The notes under the pieces: generated by a model
The model's input: only the letters and a program-made list of their open reading frames with translations
Database searches by the model: none
What the model was told of the DNA's origin: nothing
Shown: one piece after another, positions 11,262 to 23,629 of the stretch
Numbering within the stretch: the first letter of the stretch is position 1
Layout of the letters: each line of letters begins with the position of its first letter
Assembly: GCF_001540865.1 (NCBI RefSeq)
Contig: NC_033635.1
Span: forward strand, 10,543,565-10,607,564
Source: Ananas comosus
Taxonomy: Eukaryota > Streptophyta > Magnoliopsida > Poales > Bromeliaceae
DNA length: 64,000 nt
Direction of reading: 5' to 3'
Position numbers and translations under genes: made by a program

Positions 11262-11264
<3 letters not shown>

Positions 11265-11886
11265 ATGTTTGTAAGGAGGAAGTGAGTAGGCAATATAATA
11301 TGTTTGAATGTTTTCCCATCTCCCTCCAACCTTTAACTTTTTTCTTGATCTGTGCTGAAAAAGGGAAGTTTTGATGATTATGATCTGGCTTTTCCAGTTT
11401 CCTGCAACCTGCATGTAGTAGCCTTTCAACAGGTCAAGCCTGCGGACTCCAGCATCAAACACACAAACCGAGCCTGATGAGTAGGTTCCAAAGTATAATT
11501 TTTTTAAAAAAAGACCTTTTTGCATGTTAGCCCTTAAAAATTTTAATTTTGCGTATGTCTTTTATATTTTTTTAGAGAAAGATAATATGCTACTCATTTA
11601 GAACTTAAAAGCTTGGATATTAATCATCAAATTTTTGCCACCTACGCTAGCTAGAAACAGTTGATTTTATATAATTTTTTTAGCTATTTATATAATAAGT
11701 CCTTAAATAATCTTAAATCATGCATATTTGTTCTGCTGTTATGCTTCTATAACTTAGCTAACTTAACAAAAAAAAAAAAAGTCTTATAAGGAATTAGCTC
11801 TAATCCAACCCAAACCACATGGACACAAAAATGAGACCCACTAAAAATTGTGCATGAAACACCAAAAACTAAACCAATGGCACAAC

Positions 11887-12381
11887 TAAGGCTGTCAACG
11901 AGCCAAGCACGAGTGAGGTGAAGCTGGCTCATATTCGTTTATTTATTAAACGAGCCAAATACAAACTGACTCATTAAAATATTGAGCTAAAAAATTTAAC
12001 TCATGTTCGGTTTATTTATTAGCGAGCTGAATATGAGCGGGCTCGCAAATAACAATTTAGATAGTCAACTCTACTACTAGATAAAAAGCTAAAAGAAAAT
12101 TAAAAAATTATAGAATCTTAATCTAATAATTGAAATTCATAAAATATAGATCTCTTTACATTCGTGTTGGCCTCAAATCCAAATAGTAGAATATATATAT
12201 TCTAGCTATTTCAAGCCGAGCACGAGCGAGTTGACTCCAGCTCGTGCTCAGCTTGTTAACATTTCAAGCTGAAAATTTCTGCTCATGTTCAGGTCGTTTA
12301 TTAAATGAGAGATCAATTTGAAGTTCATTTCGAATCGAACGCGAGTTGACTCACGAACAGCAATCGGCATTGCCGGCCCCG
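11887..12381. mobile_element. hAT-like element, GAGCTCG-rich family
   Basis: Begins TAAGGCTGTCAACGAG and ends ATTGCCGGCCCCG (complement CGGGGCCGGCAAT). Flanking octamers GGCACAAC and CTCACAAC agree at 6 of 8 positions. No transposase frame. Confidence 0.55.
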
Positions 12382-13126
12382 CTCACAACTGTAGTTATTA
12401 TTCAATATGAAGCTATCCATATATATAAATTTTTCTAACAATCTCTTCTGTCACCATGTCAACTGGTTAACTTTTGTGGTTGAATCCAATCCTTCACTCT
12501 CTAAATAGACAAATTATATACTCTAAATTTTTCACGAGTCATCTCTAGCTAGTACACCACAACACAAAAACTACGAAATATATATAGAAACCACGAAATC
12601 GATCGATCGCATCTCCATTAAAATCCCACACAACACAACATCCTGGAGCAGTAAAGCTGTCCCTCCGTTGAGTATTCACCTCCAAAAAGAAGAGACACCA
12701 TAAGAAAGAGAGAGAAGGAGAGGCACCTTTCAATTTCCCCCTCTCTCTAGATCTCTTTCTGTGTATCACTATAAAAGAATCTTATTATAAGGACTTTTTT
12801 TTTTTTTTTGACGTAGCTTGAAAAAAGCGCCTCCACTGTATAGCAAATATCGATACTTTAAAAAACGCTCACTATTTGTATTAAATCTATTCATTGAAAG
12901 ATAAATTATACTGTATAATTTTTAATTTTTTGACACTTCAAAACGTCAGAATATATTTGACTCATGCATGGTATAAGTATCTGATATACATGACGAGACT
13001 AATTTCGAACACTTTAAAGATTATTAATTACTGAAAAAAAAAGGTCTTTAAATGTTATTTTTCTTGTAGCTTCCACTATTTATACGTCCCTTGTCGCTAC
13101 CCTTCCTATCATGCATTCACCACCTC
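12382..13126. other. Upstream region of the IDD gene, nothing specific
   Basis: AT-rich; a GA-rich patch lies at about 12700-12722 and a T-run near 12800. No other gene seen. Confidence 0.4.
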
Positions 13127-13134
13127 TTTATAAC
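13127..13134 (+). promoter_or_regulatory. Putative TATA box of the IDD gene
   Basis: TTTATAAC about 110 bp before the ATG, followed by a pyrimidine-rich leader. A second candidate, CTATTTATAC, lies about 50 bp further upstream. Confidence 0.4.
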
Positions 13135-13241
13135 TCTCTTTCTCCTCATTCCATAAAAGCCCAATAACTTCTCTTTGTGATCCTACACACTAAAAAGCAG
13201 TAAAAGGAAGCACAAAAGGTAGCATTGAGGGGGTATCTCAG

Positions 13242-16200
13242 ATGCACCAACATCACCAAATGTTGGCCTCCTCCTTCTCCTCTCCCTCCACCGCGGCCCC
13301 TCCCATCGACCCCCCGTCGACACTCCAACATGATTCTAACGCCGTCGCCGCCGCCGCCACCATCGCCGCTGCTTCGACAGCCACCAAGAGAAAAAGAAGG
13401 CCTGCTGGCACCCCAGGTAATGCCTGTCACCATAAACAAAACGTTTCCCTTCATATTTTTATAGTCACAGAATAAAAGAGTTATCTTGTATACATAGTTG
13501 TGTATCATATTAATTAACCTGGTTAGTTGTAAATTAATATATGGTAAGTGTTGATCTAGTAATCAGAATACGGAATACAACTACACACAGAAATTCTTCT
13601 ATCATATGATGGTATGTATAGATATAAAAGGAAGCATTTTTTTTCCATGGATTAATGCCCTAGTAGTTTCAATCCAAATTTCCCTTAAATCTGATGAAAA
13701 CCCACACAAAAGTCATGGAAAATATCGGCATCTGAGATCTCAAATTGAAAACTTCGTTGCTTCATATTTTCAGTTAAATTTATTTTTTTTTAAAAAAAAA
13801 CGAACGAAAAGATAGCATACTATTATTCTCTCTCAAAAAAACGAAGCGGTTCTGAATGTTTTAGAATTAGAGTGTAAGAGAGTGAAGAAACCCTTTGTAA
13901 ATACGTGGATCACTTAAATATTTGTTTATTTTACCAAAGCTCTATAAGCATTTGCTGCTTTGAAAAGTAGAAGCAGAAGCGGAACCAAATAGACCAAGTA
14001 TATACATGCACAGCTGCGTTGCTCATTGCTGAGTGACGCAAAATTGATCTAATCCTCGCTTATACCTCAATTTATACCTATTCCTGAAATAGTCACTTTT
14101 TGCTTATTCTCGAACCAAACGATACCTAAGAGAGTATAATCGGTTGTTTCATTGAATGGCGTACGTGCAGATCCTGACGCCGAGGTGGTGTCGCTGTCGC
14201 CACGGACGCTGCTCGAATCCGACCGGTACGTGTGCGAGATCTGCAAGAAGGGGTTCCAGCGCGACCAGAACCTGCAGATGCACCGGCGGCGGCACAAGGT
14301 GCCGTGGAAGCTGGCGAAGCGGACGTCGCCGGAAGCAGGCGGCGGAGGGGGCGGGAGGCGGCGGCAGCGTGTTTACGTGTGCCCGGAGCCGAACTGCCTG
14401 CACCACGAGGCGGGGCACGCGCTGGGCGACCTGGTGGGGATCAAGAAGCACTTCCGGAGGAAGCACGGCGGCAGGCGGCAGTGGGGCTGCGGGCGGTGCG
14501 GCAGGGCCTACGCCGTGCAGTCTGACTACAAGGCCCACCTCAAGACCTGCGGCACTCGCGGCCACTCCTGCGACTGCGGCCGAGTCTTCTCACGGTAAGT
14601 TTAACATGCTGCAGTACTGAAATGCTTATAATAACACCAAGTTATTGATGTTTGTTTGTAAATTTGCGACCTTTGATTGAACTACCATGAGATTAGAATG
14701 ATAGTAGTATATCTAGAATTTAGTGGTGATTAAAAGAATAACATAGTTTTAGTGAAAAAATAAGTAGAACTATTATACTTTCGGAAGTATATATATATAT
14801 ATACAAAGGAGTTTGTGTTTTTGACTTTTTGGCTCTTGGATCAATCCTATATATATAGGGACCACTCAATTTTAGGAGGGATCATTATCGTCCCAATCAT
14901 ATATACAATACTTAATCTAAAAATCAAAAAATTGAAAACATCAATTCTTTTATGCTTCCTATAGTAACTCTACATTGAAAAAATTATAATGCTATTAAAA
15001 GCACCGGAGCTGAACTCATCACTTAACATAATTAGTAAATTTTATCACTTTATTTATAGTAGATTTGATATGCACAACAGTTTTTACTATAGCTGGGTGG
15101 GTACTTTATCCATTTCGACTTGGGCATAAATCTTTTTTGTTAGTTCAAAATCTGGCTCTAAATATTAAGTATTCACAATCAAAATTTATATACTACTAGT
15201 CTCTTATCCTTTTCTCTTTTTCATAATACAAAAATCCAAAAGGGATGGGCTCAATTCTAAGATGGGGAGGGTTATAAGATTCCAACACATTTTTAAGTTG
15301 TAGACTTAGCATATGTTGTCTAGGGCTGGCAAACGAGCGAGCCGGCTAGCGTTCGACTCGTGTTCGGCTCGATATTCGGCTCGCTCGAGCTCGACTCGAA
15401 ATTAAATGAGCCGAGCTTGAACAAAATAAAAGGCTCGAAATTCATTTCAAGCCGAGCTTGAGTATTACTCGGCTCGTTCGAATTAGGCTCGAAAAGCTCG
15501 AATATATATATATATATATGAGTCCGGCTACTATACTATCGATAGTACCAAACTCTTGTTACTATTGAGTTTTCTACCGTTAGATCGACCCTTTGATCAT
15601 TTCCATCCATTAGATTATACTATTAAACCAACCACCCACTCAACCCTAGGGAACCACTATCAATTTAACTGGGGACCACTATTATTCTAACCACACATCT
15701 TTTCATCCAATGGCCGAAAATTCAGTAGTACCAAAGGCTTGATACTATTGATAGTATAGTAGCATAATTTTATATATATAATGTATTTTAATTATATATA
15801 GGCTTTAATTTAATTTGGACCATTATTGTTGGCCCATAAAATAAACCCAACAAGTACAACCGTGCAATTGAGCCCAACTCTAAATTTACATAACACACTC
15901 TCTCTTTCAGACTTTTACTGTTGCACATAATCCTAAAATATGATAACATTCAAATTCCCAAATCTCTAATATTTTCCGCCCCCTCTCTCTCTCTCTCTCA
16001 GACCCTCACCCAGTCAGACAGTCACCCTATCTCACATTTCTTGCAATTATTTTGTATTTTGAACTATTGGACATATTGCATCAAATTGTAGGTAATGTTC
16101 TATAAAATTTAAACTATTGATTATATAATGTCGAGAATTTCAATCGGCTCGTTTAGAGCTCGAGCTCGGCTCGACTCGAAATTAGGCTCGCTCGAGCTCG

Positions 16201-18039
16201 GCTCGAATTAATTTCAAGCCGAGCTTGAGCCTAGATTTAGGCTCGAAATTAATTTCAAGCCGAATTTGAGCCGACATAAGCTCGCTCGAGCTCGGCTCGT
16301 TTCCACCCCTAATGTTGTCCAAACATACTTACTTTCTTTTTTTCCCTTTTTTTTTCCTAATGTAAAATATAGAGTGTTTTTTTTTATGCAGTTCATTAAT
16401 TACAGAGATTAAAAACACTAATTTCGATGCCTTAAGGATAATTTGGAATATATCTTTTACTTTACTCAAGAAGTATGTGACATTTAATAGGTAAAAAGTG
16501 TGATAGAATATTTAAAAATAATGAGTTTTATTCGGTCTTCAAATTATTTTTTCATAATAAAATTAATTATCTCATAAGTAGAATATGTATGCTATTTTAT
16601 TAAATCATGAATATCAAGATTTTTTTTAAGAAGTAAAAATTAAAAAAGAAACTTTCAAATCACACAAAAAATCATACCTTATAAGTTATTATTAGATATC
16701 TTAATTTGACATCCAACGAGGATTTTAAAAATTTAAAAAATTTTAAAGTGCTTTAAAGCTGCATTCCTCTGTCAAAGCAACACAATTGTTATACAAATTG
16801 CGACTATATTTGTATTTGCTTAATATATAAGACTTAAGTAATTATATTCGTATTTGCTTAATTTGTTTTATATGAGTAATGCTTTATCCACTTACACATA
16901 TCCCATGATATTTTATTAATATAGTGGTAATTAAAGGAAGATTTTAATTGACTGGTTAATACAATTGACGTACAATAAAAATAGTTTGATTCTTAAATAA
17001 GATCTACAAACTATACAAGTTGGATTACAAAAGGAAAAAAGAACAAGGAATTAAATAATTGATATTTGGTAAAAATATACAGTACTATCTAAATTATAAA
17101 CTATTTTGAGACGGCTAATTATTCTTTCAAAACTTTGATTCTACTAAATAATTTAGTTTGTTCAATTTGAAATAGTCAACCTTTGACTTTAAATTTTAAA
17201 TTAATTATTTATTTTAATAAATTTATAGTTATTAGAATGGTATAAATTATATTTACTAAATATATAAAAATAAATAACACATTCAAGATTGAAAGCAAAA
17301 TATCAATGACCGGCTTAAATTAAATAAAATAAAAGGTTGAATATTAGTATTAACATTTAAAAAAATTGAGTAGCTGAATTCAAAATGATTTATAATTTAG
17401 ACATGTTGCGTAATGTTTTACCTTGATATTTTCATTTTATTTTTTTTCTTTGATACTAAAATGTATAGTGTGGAGAGCTTCATAGAGCACCAAGATGAAT
17501 GCACCGCCGGCGCCGGCACCGGCGCCCCGCGAAACGAGCTTCGAACCCCTCGATCGGCCGCAGCCGCCTCGACGCCGACCCCATTACCCGTCGACGTCGA
17601 CGCCAATTCTTGCACTGCGGCAGCGGTGGCGGCGGCGGTGGCCGTGGCCCCGGGACCAACTGTGGAGCTCCAACTCCTCCCCGCCGCCGCCACAATCCCC
17701 GCCTCCCCCTCTTCGGAACATTCCGGCGACGCCGAATTGCTGCGGCTCTCCATCGGCCCCGTCCTCGACGTCGGCAAGGAGCTCGCGCGGCTCGCGGTGG
17801 CCGACAAGGCGGCGGCAGACGAGGAGAGGGAGCTGGCGGCGGAGCAGGCGGCGGCCGCCGAGAGGGAGTACTCGGAGGCGGTGGCGGTCCGGCAGCGGGC
17901 ACGGGCCGAGCTCGAGAAGGCGATCGCGGTGAGGGACTGCGCAGCGCGGCGCGTCGCCGCCGTGCTCGGGCAATTGACCTGCCACACATGCCGGGCGTCG
18001 CACGTGCGCGCCGGCGAGAGCTCCGTCGACGTGCCGTGA
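13242..18039 (+). CDS. IDD15: INDETERMINATE-domain C2H2 zinc-finger transcription factor (IDD14/15/16 type)
   Basis: Three exons: 13242-13416, 14171-14594 and 17469-18039, with GT-AG introns in phases 1 and 2, giving 389 residues. After a variable N-terminus and a nuclear-localisation KRKRRP (about 49-54) comes GTPDPDAEVVSLSP, created exactly by the first splice. Four ID-domain fingers follow: C80/C83/H96/H100, C129/C134/H152/H157, C165/C168/H181/C185 and C192/C194/H207/C211. MHRRRHKVPWKL rather than the usual LHRRGHNLPWKL places it in the IDD14-16 clade (SGR5 and rice LPA1: gravitropism, tiller and leaf angle, auxin-related genes). C-terminal evidence agrees: VELQLLP, an alanine-rich coiled coil (about 300-370) and LTCHTCRAS near the end. 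Intron 2 is 2.9 kb and holds three nested transposons. The assignment to the clade is firm; the specific orthologue is not. Confidence 0.93.
14766..14985. mobile_element. PM-family MITE in IDD intron 2
   Basis: Left TATTATACTTTCGGAAGTAT, right ATGCTTCCTATAGTAACTCT, with the family interior (GGACCACTCAATTTTAGGAG). Non-coding. Confidence 0.5.
15321..16311. mobile_element. hAT-like non-autonomous element with 8-bp TSD
   Basis: 991 bp, TAGGGCTGGCAAACGAGC at the left and GCTCGTTTCCACCCCTA at the right. Perfect 8-bp TSD ATGTTGTC (15313-15320, 16312-16319). Both ends are built of 'GCTCGAGCTCGGCTCG' repeats. No transposase frame, so non-autonomous. Inserted in IDD intron 2 and itself hosting the MITE at 15520. 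Confidence 0.85.
15520..15770. mobile_element. PM-family MITE nested in the hAT element
   Basis: 251 bp from GAGTCCGGCTACTATACTAT to GATAGTATAGTAGCATAATT with flanking TATATATAT on both sides (9-bp TSD, though in AT repeat). Interior CACTCAACCCTAGGGAACCA. Confidence 0.7.
17060..17400. mobile_element. AT-rich foldback MITE (family F)
   Basis: Arms 'AAACTTTGATTCTACTAAAT' and, inverted near the right end, 'AACATTTAAAAAAATTGAG'. The same structure with better conservation occurs at 37480-37810 and 50075-50440. It ends about 70 bp before IDD exon 3. Confidence 0.5.
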
Positions 18040-18052
18040 AATGATCTCCACC

Positions 18053-18072
18053 ATGCATGCATGCATGCATGC
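18053..18072 (+). repeat. (ATGC)5 / RY-repeat cluster
   Basis: Five ATGC units starting 14 bp after the IDD stop codon give overlapping CATGCATG (RY) motifs, the known target of plant B3-domain factors. In a 3' UTR this may be only a microsatellite. Confidence 0.7.
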
Positions 18073-18109
18073 AGTGTAAGTGGCACGTGCGAGTGTCCAT
18101 TCACTCACG

Positions 18110-19349
18110 TTTGGTCATGAAGTGGGTTATAGTTTGGTACTTAAATTTTAATTTATCTTAATTTTTGGTTTAAACTTTCAGAATTATTAAAATTATGTTC
18201 TGATACACTAATAATTAAATGTAATTATTTTTATGTAGTATTTTTATGATTGATAATACATTAATAATAGATATTACGTACATCATTTTTACATCAGTAA
18301 TATAGTAATATTTAGCTAATTAATTTTAAATATTCTTGTTAAATATTACAACAAATTAAAATTTAAGAACTACATGTCATCCGCCTCATAGTTTGAGCAA
18401 TTTACCTTTTAAAACTTTTTGTTGGAACAGTTAACTATGTAATTCAAAATTTTTAATTATATGTAAAAGATTTTTTTTTAAAAAAAGCTTAAAATAAAAT
18501 AATGAGATAAGTATAATATGCATGCAAGTTCATTTGGCCTTGAATCATGCTAATTAAAAATAAAAAGTCATTACTTCGAGCAAAATTATCCAAACCAAGT
18601 AATAAGCAAACTTACTCTGTTTAGAATGTGTTTTGTTTCTCACAAAATATTCTAAAAAATATATAGTTTTCTAGATGAAAAATAAAATCTGTGAAAAGAA
18701 ACATTTTTGCCATAAACCCAAGCAAACCTTTGCAGGTATAATTAATTGTTGTGTGGGTGTTATTGGGCCAATTAAACAATTTTTCAAATCAAAGATTCAA
18801 ACCCCAAATTGAAAATTACACAAGCATTCCTAGCCCAATTGGCCTGTTTACACTCCACTCCATATTTTTCTTGCAAAATTTTGTTATTGACCCCTAGGGA
18901 TAGGCCTCAATTACTCACTCAGTAGATTCTGTGGATCATTTGCACTCACCGTATCCGCATCCGAATCTGCATCCGTATTTGCAGTCAAATGATGGATCCG
19001 ATCTCGAAAATTGCCCGCTAGGCTAACCCGATAGTTTGATCCATTTAGAAGTTTGGCCTGATTAGAACTTCTGCAAAAGTGATATATGAATAGATGAGCC
19101 AAACCAATATCTTAAAATCAATTCAATCTAATAAATCTGATTTACACTATTAGAAAAACGGTGTATAAAGAAATCATGAGATTTTAAAATCTATTTCCAA
19201 GTTATATTAGTCTCACTAATCAGCTTGGTAGGGAATAATCTTTATTTAATTGCAAAAATGGCCCGAATTTTAACAAACTTTAGTCCCTACACCAAGTGCA
19301 TGCATTCATGTGACGCACACTCCTTAATTAATTTCTCCAAAATAAAAAA
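18110..19349. other. Intergenic, nothing recognised
   Basis: AT-rich 3' flank of the IDD gene without repeat ends or protein similarity I can name. Confidence 0.4.
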
Positions 19350-19706
19350 GGGTAAATTTCAAATACTACCCCTGTGGTTTCGCACTTTCTCACTTTAATG
19401 CCTTGTGGTTTAACGTATTTCAAGTTAGTGCCATGTGGTTTTATTTTTATCTTTTCATCAGCTTCTTCGTTAATATTTTGTTAAATTATATACAAAAAAG
19501 TTTAGATACCCTATCTAGGTTTATCAAATATTCAGTTTAGTACTCTTTAGTTTTAACTTTGTCACTGATTTAACGAAAAAAATTAGTGAAATGGATAATA
19601 AAAGATAAAAATAAAACTATATAACACTAAATTGATACACTTTTAAATCACAGGGTGCTAAAGTGAGAAAGTGTGAAACCACAGGAATGGTATTTGAAGT
19701 TTTCCC
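19350..19706. mobile_element. Foldback MITE, family M1
   Basis: GGGTAAATTTCAAATACTAC at the left, TATTTGAAGTTTTCCC at the right, inverted 'CCTGTGGTTT...' units inside. Flanks AATAAAAAA and AAAAAAAAT agree at 7 of 9 positions. Confidence 0.7.
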
Positions 19707-19814
19707 AAAAAAAATCCAATTTCGAAAGAAGTTTTCAAAATCTATTTATTGAACAGTTTTGCCCTTTCAACTTAGTTGGGTAGGCCTACAAATTTGTACT
19801 TTTTGATTGTTTTG

Positions 19815-20160
19815 GACAGATTTTATATTTTTTTTTCTATTTTGAGTAAGATAGTTTATTCAATTATGATCATTTCTGGTAAGCTTAGATTTGGAGGTAT
19901 TTTAAGATATTTTAGATTATGTTATTTTCTTTTCTAATGGGATTTTATTTTATTTTTCTATTTTGGGTTAGATAGTTTAGTCAATTATGGTCATTTCTTG
20001 TCGGCTTAGATTTAGAGATATTTCAGATTATATTACTTTCTCTTCCAGAGTGTTTAATTAACGTAAGTAGTCTTAATTTTGATTGATAATATTTTTCTTT
20101 CTTTTTTAATAATTATTTTCTATGTGTGTCTTTGTTTTCGCGTTTTTTTTTGTAACCCAT
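19815..20160. mobile_element. LTR-like fragment with internal duplication
   Basis: Two tandem copies about 119 bp apart of 'GATAGTTTA-TCAATTATG-TCATTTCT' with adjoining sequence. A minus-strand relative lies at 22590-22680. It resembles the AT-rich 3' part of a retrotransposon LTR, but no boundaries can be set. Confidence 0.35.
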
Positions 20161-21000
20161 GAATCACAATCCAGCTCATTGTTCGCGAGTCAATTCGTGT
20201 CCGGCTCGAAATGAGCTCGAGAACAAATCGCCCTCTAATGAACAAGCCGAACACGAACTAAATTTTTCAGCTTTACACAAGCTAGGTTAGCTTGCTCATA
20301 TTCTGCTCGATAACAGCTCGAATTCATGTATTTTATACTTATACAAATTATATAACCTATATATATATATAAATAAATAATTATATATATAAATATAAAT
20401 TATTATTATTTGCATTTTAAAACAGTCAAATATAAAGACCAAATCAATTATAAAAAGGCCAATTTATATATAAAATTTCAACCATTAAATCAAAGTTTAA
20501 TGGATAAGATCTCGTGCGTGCATATATATATATATATATATAGTAAGACTACTGTACTATTGGAAGTATAGCAGCCCTTGTGCTCCTAAGTTCCTAACTA
20601 TTCATTAATTTTGATGGATGGCTAAGGCGAGAGAAAAGAAAAATTATGAAAAAATTAGATATCTCAATTTCTCTTCTCTTTGAATTTCTTCACAGTTTCT
20701 CTTTTCTCTCTTACCCTAACCCTCTATCAAAATTAATAGACGGTTAGAAACTTAGAACTGTACTTCTAATAGCAGAGTAACTATATTTTATATATATGTA
20801 TCCTTTCTAATATTTTCAACTTGTTGCTCGTGAACCAACTCGTGTTCGACTCATTTATTAACGAGCCGAGCACAAGACGAATTTTTCGACTCGATACTTT
20901 AGCTAGCGAGCCGACTAGTGTTCGACTCTTTTATGAAACAAGATGAACACGAGTTAGCCCCAGCTCACTCATGTTCGGCTCGTTGACACCCCCGACGTGA
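20160..21000. mobile_element. hAT-like GAGCTCG-rich repeat with nested MITE
   Basis: Two blocks of 'GAGCTCG/GCTCGTGTTC' motifs (20160-20345 and 20815-20995, the right one ending GGCTCGTTGACACCCCC) flank an AT-rich core. The core includes a foldback MITE at about 20542-20795 (GTAAGACTACTGTACTATTG ... CTTCTAATAGCAGAGTAAC). Confidence 0.5.
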
Positions 21001-21262
21001 CTTAGGGCTGCTTCCAAAATTTTTGTTATTCAGCCTAACATTCTCATGCGTGCTATATCATCGAAAAGTTTCTGCGGCGCACTGCAGCCAAAGCAGCAGA
21101 CAGAAGGAATAGGAGGGGGGCTTTTAATAATCACAAAGCTAAAGAATAGCAGGCATGCGTAAGGGTTCTTTCTGTGTGATATGATAAGCCCCGTCTCTTT
21201 TGTTCCCCCATCCTAATTTTTTACAGTTTATTTAGGTAGAAAAGTCGATTAATGTAGGTATC

Positions 21263-21790
21263 GTCTAGCTAGGGCCGTCCACGAGCCAAACACGAGTGGG
21301 CTGGAGTCGGCTCGTGTTCGGCTCGTTTAACGAGCTAGCTCGTTAAAACATTGTACTGAAAAGTTTAACTCATGTTTGAGCTGTTTGGCTCGTTTAATGA
21401 GCTAGCTCGTTAAAATATCGAGCTCGTGTTCGGCTCGAACAGAAGAAGCCAGCGCATGAGCTATTAAGGTAGATTGTCATCCCTATTATTGAATGAAAAG
21501 GTAGAAGAAAATTAAAAAAAAAATAGAATCTTAATCTAATAATTAAAGTTCACAAAATATAGGCCTCTTTATATTTAGATTTTAGGCTAAAATCCAAATA
21601 GTAGAAATGTGTAATATGTATAGTATGCAGTTATACCGAGCCGAACACGAGTGAGCTGACCCCAACTTATGTTCAACTCGATAAGATTTAGAGATGAAAA
21701 ACTTAGCTCGTTTGGCCTGCTTATTAAACGAGCAATCGATCTCGAACTTATTTTGAGCCGAACACGAGCTAGATTGTCGAAAGGAATTTT
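21263..21790. mobile_element. hAT-like GAGCTCG-rich repeats, probably two
   Basis: TAGGGCCGTCCACGAGCC at 21270 faces GATTGTCATCCCTA near 21487. A second block with the same motifs (21640-21780) follows. No TSD could be matched. Confidence 0.5.
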
Positions 21791-23629
21791 GTAAAAAACC
21801 AATGAAAATCTATAAATAGAAGGAACAAAATAGAAGCTTTGCCAGTTCCATTTTTACTAAGACTAATCTAAGTCATTTCCTACTAAATTGATCTATTGGA
21901 CAACGTAACATTAAAGCCAGCTTTAAGAAGTTATTTCTATAGAGGTTCTAAGTTCGATTTTCACATCCATTATTTTATGACACATGCTATTTTTTAGACG
22001 AGTTCTTAGCCATTTTTGTCTCAAAAAATTCTGAATTTGAATCCCATGTCGGTCATTTTATGACATGCGCTAGATCTAGACAGTATTTTTACTAGATTGA
22101 TCTTTTAAACAAGGGAAAATAATGACTTTAGAAAAAGAAATTATATAGTATTTTCTAGAAGAGCTCTTGCCAAATAAGGAGCTGTTTGGAAGCATAAAGT
22201 AATGGAGAGAGAGGATTCTTAAGTTTCGAACTCGACTTCGCCTCCTATCCTCCAAAGTCAAATGGCGGATCTCTCCATACAATTATATATAAGGAAAAAT
22301 TCCGGTAATCTCACAACTTCGATGCTGATACAAATGTCGACACGATGATTTTTTTGGAATTACGAGTTCAACATCTAAGATATTGATATACAAATAGGCC
22401 TAGAGCGCTAGAGTTTCTGACGCAGACTTACCGCGTTGAGAGGAAAGAAACACAAGGACGAAAAAAGAGACATGAAAAACACAATTCTTAATCAACTCTC
22501 AAACTAATCATATTAACCGAATGTCGTACGCGTGTGCGTGCGCGTGTGCACGCGTGGGTAGATGATACCTGAATCCTATCAAAACCAAATCCTTAAATAT
22601 CTCTAAATCTAAACCTATAAGAAATAATCAAATAACCAGACTCAAAATAAAAAAAATACAAAATTTTTCTTAAGTAACCTAAAAATGTAAAAAAATAGAG
22701 GCCTAAAGAGTTGAATTTGAGTTCCAAACTCGACCAGAACGACTTTTCGTTCGACACGTATATATCGAAAAGTATTTTTCGAATTAGGATTGTATGCTGA
22801 AAACAGACACTCGAGCGAAAAATTATAATCGTTTAAAAATTTTTCACGCTAATTATAAAAGTTGTCAAATTCAGCAAAATTTTCGTCTAGCTTAGTTGAG
22901 TCACACTTTTTGAGAAACTCTAACGCTAAATTTGTCTCATGAGTTTATTTTCCTGTCCTTTAGGTTATCAATCTCAATTAAATTAGAGTTGATGAGCAAA
23001 GCAATTATACACAAATACACATATCGCTCCTCTTCTTATCAACTCCAATTTTAGGTTACTTTATGGGTTGGCATGCTTACAATTAATCGAATGTTATGGT
23101 AAGTAATGGCCCTCCTCGTGCGGGTGCATCAAAAGTCCCGCCCATTACCAAGGATTTATATCATTGCTAGGTACTTTATCTTATCTCTCTTCTAACTCTA
23201 ATGCTACGTTCACATGCACATTTTACATTATTTTATTTGTATTGAAGCTCTCCTGTTATTTATAATTTAACATAAAAGATCTTAGTTAGATGGTGGATGT
23301 AATTTATGAAAATTTAATTTGATTTACGAGTAAAATGATTATTATAATAGACAAAAACAAATTAATGAAATATTGTTCCAGTCTTCCAGAAACAAAGTAA
23401 TTAACTAGTCGAATTAAAGCATTTTCCTTCCCCAAAACATACAAAGCTTTGATGCTTCATCCTTGGTTAATTAACTACAAGTTCATTTAGGTGTTTTTCA
23501 AATTAAGGCTAAAATTCGATTTTTCATGGTGTTACATACAACTGTACTCGTAGTTCTAATTTGTCCAAACAAAGTTGTTCAAGTTAATTAAGAAGTACTT
23601 TGCTTAAAATACCAAAATTATTAAATTAG
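21790..23629. other. Intergenic, repeat-derived but unassigned
   Basis: Contains an alternating GT/GC stretch at 22527-22557, an LTR-like fragment near 22590-22680 (minus) and a unit around 23040-23160 with CGTGCGGGTGCATCAAAAG. No gene recognised. Confidence 0.35.

Noticed and set aside
17418..18108. Several 170-230-codon frames on both strands over IDD exon 3
   Set aside because: Shadows of GC-rich coding sequence. Only the frame continuing the spliced zinc-finger protein makes sense.
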